Shown here: positions 54,442 through 64,000 of the stretch, piece after piece
Layout: the number at the start of each line of letters is the position of its first letter
Numbering within the stretch: the first letter of the stretch is position 1
Notes under the pieces: model-generated
The model's database searches: none
What the model was told of the DNA's origin: nothing
Seen by the model: only the letters and a program-made list of their open reading frames with translations
Source of the DNA: Buxus sempervirens
Lineage: Eukaryota; Streptophyta; Magnoliopsida; Buxales; Buxaceae
DNA length: 64,000 nucleotides
Reading direction: 5' to 3'
Assembly (NCBI GenBank): GCA_947561395.2
Contig: OX387192.1
Location: 12,064,221-12,128,220, forward strand
Made by a program: the position numbers and the translations under genes

Positions 54442-56803
54442 AGAAACTTTTAGAAGAAAGAGATGCTGTAGAAACTTCCGACCAGCCACCATCAAATTGT
54501 GATCGGGAGACGATGAACCGTTGGATCGACCTCAAATTTGATGGTTTTGTTCTTCACTAGTGGTTCTTCAATTTGAATATTGGAAATGATGTTTAGAAAT
54601 CCCTAGAGTGGTGCGATAATAGCAGAAACATAACTATATTTTCAGGTTCATTGAGAAGATGGATTTCACATTCTTGAGGCAAGTAGCAAACACTTTGAAA
54701 ACTTGAGGAATTGCATGTTTTCTGTATGATTTAGATGTTTTATATTGGTTTGTTTAAATTCATATCTTGGTTTAAAGTGTTGAGAGTTTTCTAAGATGGT
54801 TTTGTTTTCATATACTTTAAGAGAAATCAAGAAAAGTGATGATCATAATAGATTTATTTAGGTAGAAAATTCTAGATCAAAATATAATTGATGGGAATAG
54901 ATTAGGATTGTTTTAGAAGTGATTTAGAATGAAATTATGATGATTAGAAACAATTTAAACTATACAAAATATTTTAGATTTCGGAAAATCAGAAAACCCA
55001 GAAAATATGCTAGATTTTGCCTGAGTGCCCATTGAAGCTTGAGCGCTATTGCAGGCGTCTCGCCTATGTGTTTTTAAAACAAAAATAATAGAAACTGAAA
55101 TCCCAAGCTTGGGAAATGGCTCGAGCGCCATCCCGAGTGGCTAAGAAGGAAAATACCTCAGCAGTGAACGCCTAAATGCCGCTTGAGTGCAATGTCGAGC
55201 GACCATTGTCAAAATTTTATAAATTTTGGAAATTGTGCCCAAATTAGTTTTTAATATTTTTCTAGGAATTTCAAAGTTGTAACACTTGTAATTAGGGTAA
55301 TTTGAGATGTAGGAAGTGGCAGAATTAAATTTATATAAAAGAATATTAATTTGAAACGATGAATGTAAAGATGGACTACAGAGAGGTATTTTGAAAAAAA
55401 TAAGTGGACTTGGCTTATTTATATTTGGTTTTGGTTGATAAAACCTATTCCTAAACTTCACCACAGATCTAAATTGACCTCTATAAGGATTAAATAGCAA
55501 TGTTATTAAGTTTTGACATTTTAGGTTATTAATGAGGAAATTTAGACATTATTGAATGAACTAATAAGATAGTCTTTGACCAAGATATAGGATTTGAGTA
55601 AGACTCATTAAAGTGAATTACTAACTTGTCAAGTAATTAAAGAAGGATAATTTAAGGATGACTACATTAATAAATCACATTCTGAACCTTTGATTAAAAG
55701 AATTGGACATGTTTTTCATACTTATTTTGTTTTAGGACCTGGAATTTCGTTTAAAACCTAATTTTGGTTATTTATATTTCTTTGGGATTTTAGCTGAGAT
55801 TTTTGTGATGAGTGTGGTTATTTGGTTTGACATGTAGGTGTCTCCTCGTATGGGGGTTATTATTAACATGTATATGTCTCCACGTATGTGGGTTTGTTTT
55901 ATCACGTATCTGATTTGGCGTATGCCTGGATTATTGAATTCGCGTATGCGGTTATTTCATGGCGTATGCCTCTTGTTCTCGCGTATGCGGCTATCTCATA
56001 GTGTATGCACTTTTATTTAGTATTAATTGATTAATTATTAAGTTATTAAAGGTTTTTTTATTGTGAAGTTGTGTCTAGCAGGCTTAGCTCTTAATGGATC
56101 CATAGAGTAGTTAGTAAATGGAATTGTTTTCTGGAGTTCTTATTCTGTGTCATAGGCATTCCATCATCTTGAAGATGGTATTGCTCCCGGATTGGTTGGT
56201 TGCTACGTTATTTACTCTGGTATCGGTTGGACCGTACATGCTAACTCACTCCGGTATCGGTTGAATACTTCTGTTGGGTGTCGAATAGCTTGACTGGTAT
56301 CGGCTGGCCCACTTGTAATTCGATTAGATAGCATGTTTGTAGTTAACTCTGTTTAAGATTCTATTAGTCCTGTGATGTCATAGGTGTGGTTTGATAATTT
56401 TTATGATTTATGTTATTATTATTGATTTAGTTTAATCGTATACCTCATTACTTGATTTATAAAATTATGAATTGTTTTATATCATGCATATTGCTACTTG
56501 TTGAGATTTATATCTCACTCCAGTTTTCCCCATTTTTCAGGTATTCTTGGAAAGGTCGACAAGCTTGGGGTGATTGTGAAAGGGGTAGTATTTAGTTAAG
56601 ACCCAAATATGAGTTGATATTGTAAATTGGTTCTTAGTTTATGTTTTCACTTGTAATTCTTGTAAGTTTGATAATGAATTAAAAAGTTCCTTAGTATACT
56701 CTAATTTATCTTCAACCTTTTTAAGCCATATACTTTATTGTTTTGTTATCATTCAAGTAATGCCCTGATCCGTTAAAAAAACACTTAGATCTAGGGCGTT
56801 ACA
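53491..56803 (+). mobile_element. Solo LTR nested in LTR C copy 2 (3,313 bp)
   Basis: Perfect CTATA duplications flank it (53486-53490 and 56804-56808). It ends GGGCGTTACA; the start reads CATAAAATCC where relatives have TGTAAAATCC. It contains (GA)43 at 54353-54438, the family block with GGATCCATAG near 56093, a private repeat CGTATGCGG at 55840-56010, and a second private repeat GGTATCGGTTG at 56220-56310. Nothing codes. Confidence 0.85.
54353..54438 (+). repeat. (GA)43 microsatellite
   Basis: It is an uninterrupted GA run inside the nested LTR, just after the expected transcription start region. Confidence 0.97.
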
Positions 56804-57007
56804 CTATATATGGTTTTGACCTTTGCCTATAAATACAAACCTGCACCTCAGTGCAGGGGTTTGGCATCTTGTTGACCTCATGTAGGTTGCTCTCTCCCTT
56901 CTCCCACGAACCAGCTCCCTCTCCTACCCTTCTTCTCCTTTGTCCAAGCCTTCAAACCTTTCCTAATCACCTCCAATCACTTCCCAATCACCGTTGAAGC
57001 TTCTTGA

Positions 57008-57059
57008 TGTAAAATCCCAAAATTTTTAATTAATGAATCTAAAATTTGTTTTTAGTAAT
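57008..57059 (+). mobile_element. First 52 bp of another LTR, interrupted
   Basis: TGTAAAATCCCAAAATTTTT is the start signature of the LTR at 53491 and of the minus-strand LTR at 58604. After 52 bp another LTR start (TGTAAGACCC) follows. The rest of this LTR must lie beyond the right edge of the window. Confidence 0.55.
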
Positions 57060-60000
57060 TGTAAGACCCCGAATTTTCCTAAATATAAAAGTAAATATAG
57101 TAATTAATATTCTTGAGGATTTTAATTGTTGGAAATATTTTATTAATGTAGGGGATATTATAATTAGTGGAGATCCAAAGTTGGGCGCAGATCTGACTGT
57201 TTGATCGAGAGATATCAAGGTATGATTAATATTTTAATTTTGAGGAGATATGATTGGACGTGTGTGTGGAGTCTTATGCATGTGAGATGCTATATATATA
57301 TGTTAGAATACCCTAATGACATACGGTGGGAAATACGTTGCTTGTATTCGTTTGAGACTCAGCAGCCGCAAGAGAAAAACCAAGAGCTACTGTGCGACCG
57401 GAAGAGAAGAAGAAGGAGGAAGAGAGGACTCGTGTCTTGTGCTCTTCATCGTCTAGAGCATTGCCTTGTATCAGTGAAGAAAAGTAAACGCTGCAGGTTA
57501 TAGGAGAACGCACGATCAAGGTAGGCAACACCGGTTTTTAACGTTCGTTTGGTATTCATGTTTGGTTTAATCCCTACTGCATGTTTTTGTTTTATATAAT
57601 CAGGTATTTAGTTCGATAACAATATTATATGTATGTTAGAATGATCTTGGACGTGAAAAATCAAGTTTTTAAACACTTTATGTTCGTTTTTGGGAGATTG
57701 CCGAGCTTACTGTGCTCAGCGATCCTCGGCGCTCCCAGGAGCTTGTTGAAAAATTGAGACCGCCCGAGACCGCTACCTGGCTCATCATCGGCGACTGAAT
57801 TTGAACTACCGCCTACCCTAGACCGCTTGAGCGATCCTAGGCGATCCTGAGCGCTTTGTGTAGAAAATGCAGATTTTCATATTTTCAAAACCTGATTCAA
57901 TTCTAAGCTATTTTTAACAAATTTTAACCTTCAAATAAGATGTTTTAAGACCAAAATAATTTACCAAATCCCTGTTTTACAAAAGATTAAAAATAGGAAG
58001 GTATTTAGGGTAATTAGTAGCCAAGCTTTGTAAATTGTGAGAAACCCAAGTTTTGAAAGAACTGAACTTGTAAACTTGAGAGAATTAATTAAGTGACATG
58101 TAAATTTCTACTTGTAACCAGAATGTGATATACAGGATTTCCAGATTATACTTTTAATACAGTTAACCCAAAAAAGGAAGGAAATATTACATATAACCAT
58201 TATATGCCGCTAGGCACTATTAATTACAGTAATATTAGTCCTTAGAGATTGTTGGTGTCTAGTGGGCATAGCTAGTTATGGATCAATAGTTTTGGCTAGA
58301 TAGCTAATGGATATTTCATTTGGGTTGGGTTACTCCCTGTTGCGAACGTGTTTCCTTTGCAAGTTGGTTTGCTCTGGAGGATTCTATGTCTGGAGGAACA
58401 CCCCGGTGTTCCGCTGGTGATTCACTGTACATGTGGATAAGCGACCATCTCCATGTATTGATTCTAGAGCTGCATGCTGGTGGTACTTGCCAACTCGGTT
58501 GAGTTCGTGTGCAATAAGTCGATGACTACGGCTCTTATCTAAGGTGATCTTCACGGGTTTGAGTATCATTAGTAACGTTGGCCATAAGCCGCACGGTGGT
58601 ATATGTAACGCTCCGGATCCAAGTTACGTAGGTAAAACCGTAACTTATCTCCGAAGGTTATTATATAACCCAGGATAGCAAATCAGAGTGAAGGAAAAAC
58701 ATGAATTTAACAATAACTATAAAATCAGAGTGCACTATAACCCAAGCTCCAATATAAAAATAACATAATCGAGCTAACTCACATTAACCAAGCCTATACC
58801 CGCTGGTGCCGTCCTTACCAGAATCTGAAAACAAAACAAAACGGAAAAAAGTGAGATACAAATATCCCAGTAAGCAGCACATGCATGCTCAAATACAGTT
58901 CATCCTTTCTAAAATATGATACAGTTGTAAATCATGCAACAGTAGTGATAACACCTCAGTTCCGAATAATCCGAGAAATTCAACAATAATCCAATCAATC
59001 AGTATGAGATACAAGAATAATCTAGTTCGACGAACATATATGTAACCTCAAAAACAACAGTTGATAAGTCACCGCAGGACTCATGAAATAAGACTGCCTT
59101 TAAGTAGTGTAAGACCATGCTCATTATGCCACCTCCCGGCTTATGAGCGAAGCCGAGCTACATGGTCATCGACTTATTATGGGAGAACCCATTCAGATAC
59201 AGTAATGGGTTGGCATGTACTATCCTATCATAGCCGCAGCCAACCAGATACAGAGAAGGCCTCATCGAGATACACAATGGAAACGCATGCGTGAACAAAG
59301 TGTTACGACTAGCAAAGAACAATCCTTCCCACTATCTAGCTCCTAACATGGATCCATATCGAGCTATGCCCACTAGACTCTAAAATCAAAATCAACCGTG
59401 AAATCCTGTAAGCACAACTCATCTCAATCTCAATCATATCATCCCGAGCTACACGGGGCATCTTCGAGATACACGGAGGCAACAGCATCCCGAGATACAC
59501 GGAGCATCTCCGAGATACAAGGAGGTATAACAACAACCCAAGTACATAATCTGTGTCTCCAAGTACATGGAGGACAACCAATTCCAAACAAGAAAAACCA
59601 AACATCCATATTCAATTTAAAATTCTCTTTCCATAGAATCTGCATAAAACAGTACACTGTAAAAATTTCCATCGTCATGACAATTCCGACAATTCCGTGG
59701 TGAGATTCAACTACGTTCACAATATCAGAAATTATGGACACAGCTTTATCCAAATAATAAGTTTTTAAAGCTCTTTCTACTAACTTTCATGAAATCCCTT
59801 TGAGGGTCAGAAATTTATGTACAAGTGTTATTCCAGACTAAAACAATAGTTTCGTATACTAAAAATCAGATTTCAACCTTATAATAATAATTTCAGTTTT
59901 GTTTTACTCATTATAAGTCCACACAAAAGATTTTTCCCAATAATATTTCATAAAGATTTCTTTATAGATAAGAATTTAGCAAAAGTGTACATCTCAGTTA

Positions 60001-63000
60001 AACCAGCATATCCGAATGTTTAAACTAGAATTTAATCCTCTAAATAAAGTCAGATATTGGTTTTACTCTTGTTAAGCTCAAACAGTAGGTTTTACTAGTA
60101 AAGCTATCCTTAATTCCTATGAGGATTAACTTTAGTTCACCCTTAATTAATATAAATCCTTATTGTCTTCCTTTAGTACTCCCAATTCCTTTAAAAGAAA
60201 CTCATTTATTTCCACTACTCAGTTTTCTACAATTTTCTACTAATATGACTCCAACTTATTTTCAGATATGAGATCTCTTAAAGAAAAGTTTATAGAAATT
60301 TTACCTTAATTATCTAATGCTATAGAAATACCTATACATAATCCCTTAATGCTTCCCATTAACACTTCTAATGCCATTATAAGCAAAAACCAGATTTTTA
60401 TCCTTTAATTACTTTAATCTCTGAAATTATTCTCTAATATATTCTCAAGAAAAATCAGTTATAATCTGAACCTAAAATAAACATTCATATAGTCTTTACA
60501 TTATAACTCCAATGCACCTAGATCACCTATGCCAAATCTGAATTATTCACTATGGCTTTTAGACTAAAACTCCTCAATCATACATTTGTTTCAGCATCTC
60601 ATTGCTCACTCTACATCCTTTAATTCATCTCTAACTAATCCTATAAGTAATTTCCACCATTGAGTTTTTACAAATTATAGTGGGTATGTGCTGGAGAATT
60701 TCCAGCACTTTAAGAATACCCACACTCTTATCTAATAGAGGTTCTTGTTTTGTTTACTTGATACTATACTCTTATCTAAAGTGCATAACCCCATCAATAA
60801 ATCTTCAATGGTTAAAATGAAGTGAAACGATTGAAAATAAGATGGATGTTGGAGTTTGGGAAGAAAGGACATAGAAAACAAACGGTAGAAAACAGGAACC
60901 CTAGCATGCATACACAATATACACGCACACATAGAGAGAGGGGCGGGGGAAAGAGAGAGTTCTGTTAGCTCACTGATAAAGTTACTGTAATAGAGAAAGA
61001 CTAATACCATAATATGTATGTTTACTTTGACCAGAACTCATTGGATGTTTAATATGATGTACCAACATGAGTAGACTAAATGCAATAGCTAAGAATGAAT
61101 AAAAAAATAAGTAAGTTTTGATTGAACTTTGTGTGCTATAAGCACTTTGGTGGGCATAGTAGGTGGAAAGGCTATCACTAGGCTATGAGAGCTTAGTGTG
61201 GGGTTGAGTGGTGAAATGTCTTGGATTTGGATATGCTCCGCAAGTCACATGGCACAAATGGCAAGGTGAAGGGGCATCGTTGTGTGGGGATAACTTTTGG
61301 TGTTGATGCTAGGCATGGAGTCTGATGTTGGCTTGATGTTAGTGCTACTAGATGTGAGTTGGGTTATATATAGTACTCAAATAAGACTCAAGGATGGTGT
61401 TGTGCGTTGCCTACCCTCAACACATGACATGTGGAGCTCCTAGGGCTCATTGGCTGTGTTCAATGTGCATGGTAATGACCCAACATATGTGTAGCTCTAT
61501 GAGCAGGCATATTGGATGATCACTTTCGTTGGAATGTATGCTTAAGTGCTCAATGCCAAGGAGAAACCTTATGAGTAGGGCAAGCACATGGTACGATGCT
61601 ATGAAGCTACTTATATGCCGGCTAAGGCAAGTGATAGCTTGTTGATAAATCTCGTGGGCAATGGACACAGGTCAAGAGCACATGAACAGCAAAGCTAGCT
61701 ATGGCTAGATGAGGGCTATAGTGTTGTTTGGCTGATCGGCTGCAAGGGAAAAGATTTGGACTGTGACAGCAGTGTCATGGATAAAAGGGGTTTATAGAGG
61801 TGATAATATGACAATAATGGTGATGGGCCTGGTGGTTTTGACGTGGAAGGTGGTGATAGTGGTAGTGCACTACATCCATGGTGTCAGCTAGGGGATAAAG
61901 GAAGCAGGAAGTAAAAGTATGGGGATTGAGGAATAAGTGGAGAAGTGATAGGCATGTCTCAAAATGCATTGCAATCATAACCCACTCAAATGGTTTCGTA
62001 GTTCTAATATAGTTGCTATTCCTTCATCTTGAAAGGTTAATAACTTCTGTTTTTTTTTTCTTAGAACCTGATGATATGGTTGTAATCTCTGCCAATCTCA
62101 TTTGAATGTTGAAATGAATCAACAGTTGTTTATAACCAGATCTGAACGTCCAGAATTGAATAAAAACAGAGTTATTGCAATATCAGATTTTAAACTAACT
62201 CAAAACCTCAATTAATTGGCTAAACCAGTTTGGATTGTGCTACTTACATATGAATATCAACAAGCTTAAATTGACACAAATCTGATTGACATGATTTACA
62301 GACACATTTCACCAAACAGTAGCCGAGCATGCTTAAATTGAAAACCAATTTCTCCCACAACATTCGTATGACACCCTTACATAGAAAATCTAACCACATT
62401 ATCTCTAATATAACACCTCCAGCAGTGTAAGACATCTAATCAAACAATTATCATGCTGCTACCATGATGTAATTCAGAAATTAACTATTACCAAATCTGA
62501 AACGCCCAATACAGTGTGCATAAAACTTAGTTGTGCTCAGCTTTTAAAACCAAACCAGATCCTTGATCAAAACGGCTAAACTGAATCCTAATTGTGCTAC
62601 AAAAAAAAAACCATCCGAAAATCATAAGAGGACTGCCACTTACTTGATTGAAAGTTAATCCACAGATCAGCACCTCTTAATTCCTTAAACACAAACTCAG
62701 CAACAAAATTTACTCAGCCGCCAGCTCTTGCTTCTGATATTTATCTCAAATAAATCAGAATATTTCAGATCTGAGATCTGATCCGAAATAGCATTAGATT
62801 TGAACGAAAATACCTAAATGCACTGCCTACCTTTTCCAATAGATCTGAATTTCTTATAATTTGACTGGTGACACAACTTCTGGACGGATTGGAGTTTTGC
62901 TGTAGGTGCTCTGCACTTCCACTTGATTAATGATAATTTATCCAACCAGACTTTCTCTGATCACTACGAAAATTCCAGATCACCTCAAACCCTAAATCAA

Positions 63001-63767
63001 CTTCTCTCTGATCTCCAGTTTCATTCGATCAAATGCCAAAATAACCAACAACCAACTCAACATCCGATTATATAATTGCCGCCATACTTCATTTTTAAAG
63101 TCTAATCACATGCGTGCCACTACAGGAAAAACCCATGCACGAGCACTCTAATTCCTTGCATATCTTCTATTTGCCACATCACCAAATAATATTAAACCAA
63201 TCACTAAAATTTCCAGCGATTTCTCATATCTAATTAATTGTAATCATCCCAATCCAGTTCGACCAAAAATCTCCGGTCTAATACCTTGGTCTTTTTTTTT
63301 TCTTTTCTTCAAAAAAAAATTTACTATTTGACCTTAATTTAATTATTAAACTAATAATTTTTATTTTCATTAAAAATTAGGGATTTTACAGTATAGCATA
63401 TGGTTGAGAGTCATCTCAAACGTGTATATTTCTTTGTGAGTCCTACAATGATACTGAGATCACAAACACTTATTTCTGATGTTGTTCACATGTGGGATGC
63501 ATGTATTGGATGCTATGGTTGGATGTGACTGTTTAGTACATCCCGGACTTATATTGAAATCTATTATTGATTTATTAATCATGATCTTGATATACGTTAT
63601 TTGTTCTCAATTACTAAACTGTTTTACATGTTGATTTCTATTCCATGAACGAGATGAATGTTTATATGAGCCTATTATTCGAGACTGCTTATATGTGCAT
63701 GAAACTCCATTTTTTTGATTATGAACTGTTTATAGCATGCATGTGTTGTCTGCTGGGATATTCGTAT
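57060..63767 (+). mobile_element. LTR, split by the insert at 58604-63390 and again at 63768
   Basis: It starts TGTAAGACCCCGAATTTTCC, preceded by GTAAT. The part 57060-58603 aligns with 12133 to about 13825: GTGTCTAGTGGGCATAGC (about 58252-58269) and CTGCATGCT are shared. After the insert, 63391-63767 (GTGAGTCCTACAATG, then CTGCTGGGATATTCGTAT) matches 13860-14110. It is cut again by a Tat-type LTR at 63768, so its end is outside the window. Confidence 0.8.
58604..63390 (-). mobile_element. LTR element in minus orientation (4,787 bp), perfect GTATA duplication
   Basis: GTATA flanks both sides (58599-58603 and 63391-63395). On the minus strand it begins TGTAAAATCC and ends GGAGCGTTACA. It has the family block (complement of GGATCCATATCGAGCTATGC, 59350-59369) and private GTGTATCTCGG repeats at 59440-59560 (minus). 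It is about 2 kb longer than relatives, so 60.7-62.2 kb may hold a further unrecognised insertion. No pol or gag was seen. Confidence 0.8.
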
Positions 63768-64000
63768 TGTGCGCACCCGATTTCGGTCGCACGACGAGGC
63801 GAACGCAAAACGATGCGTGCCTCGGGATTTGTTTGGAGTCGCCACTGCCTGACGGGGTGCAGGCAGACACCTGGGTGCCTAAGTTTGTCTATTAAGGCTT
63901 GGTCTGCGGCTTGAGATTCTAAGTAGGTTCTCGGTTGTGGTCTGGGGAAGTCCGTAGACACCCCAGTCCACCCTGTCAAATGACGGGTCCCATAAGTTTC
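63768..64000 (-). mobile_element. Start of a Tat-type LTR, cut by window edge
   Basis: TGTGCGCACCCGATTTCGG follows CGTAT (63763-63767). GGAGTCGCCACTGCC at about 63834-63848 is the complement of the PBS-like GGCGACTCC motif near the end of Tat LTRs. That gives minus orientation, like the 21-kb element. It breaks the family segment that continues normally at 14100. Confidence 0.6.

Larger units (their letters stand above)
52646..57007 (+). mobile_element. LTR family C, copy 2 (split by the LTR at 53491-56803)
   Basis: It starts TGTAAGCACCTC at 52646 and runs to 53490. After the insert it resumes at 56809 with TATGGTTTTGACC and a TATA box (CTATAAATAC, about 56828-56837), then a pyrimidine-rich leader to about 57007. 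There the next LTR begins. It follows copy 1 with only one base between the apparent ends, so the pair may be tandem LTRs or two insertions. Confidence 0.7.

Noticed and set aside
54335..54535. Frame with a long LS repeat
   Set aside because: It is the translation of the (GA)n microsatellite.
52646..57007. Copies 1 and 2 of LTR C as the two LTRs of one intact element
   Set aside because: No internal region separates them and they differ greatly in sequence and in number of palindrome pairs.

Overview
The window looks like a retrotransposon-dense intergenic region of a flowering plant, probably a eudicot. It is AT-rich and contains nested long LTRs, two dead L1-type LINEs, hAT-like and Mutator-like MITEs and long microsatellites. 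I see almost no host coding sequence: one likely 5' gene end on the minus strand near 18.0 kb, and one small open frame of unknown meaning near 21.1 kb. I found no tRNA, rRNA or CRISPR locus.

Layout. 1-3.1 kb: end of a long LTR carrying a 337-bp MITE with a 10-bp target duplication. 3.1-5.2 kb: degenerate exon-like duplications and a gypsy scrap. 5.2-16.2 kb: two LINEs head to head, the right one split by a 2.4-kb solo LTR whose removal restores its frame. 16.2-22.3 kb: gypsy scrap, host gene start, MITEs, a 167-bp hairpin-containing tandem repeat and a small duplication. 22,281-43,234: one complete 20,954-bp Tat/Ogre-type Ty3/gypsy element on the minus strand, with 2,279-bp LTRs, an AAAGC target duplication, PBS and PPT. 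43.2-44.8 kb: flank and a hAT-type MITE. 44.8-64.0 kb: nested LTRs with no recognisable internal coding sequence, at least five insertion levels deep.

The 21-kb element is the centre of interest. Its LTRs differ at only about six positions, so it moved recently. Yet its protease lacks the active-site glycine, its RT active site reads YVDY instead of YVDD, and RNase H plus most of integrase are deleted. It must have been moved by proteins from another copy. Downstream of pol, on the opposite strand, it carries two intron-containing genes. One encodes a plant mobile domain (PMD) protein with RG-rich tails. The other encodes a DUF7745-like protein with a coiled coil.

Upstream of the TATA box of each LTR and of both antisense genes, and again in the gag leader, lie arrays of a 23-bp interrupted palindrome (TATCCGG-N9-CCGGATA) repeated every 39 bp with variable 16-bp spacers. 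There are 18 units in five arrays. An unrelated LTR family at 50-57 kb has the same architecture with another palindrome (AACCGTATA-N3-TATACGGTT) in pairs 28 bp apart. These arrays look like a shared cis-regulatory code, possibly read by an element-encoded factor. That last step is inference.
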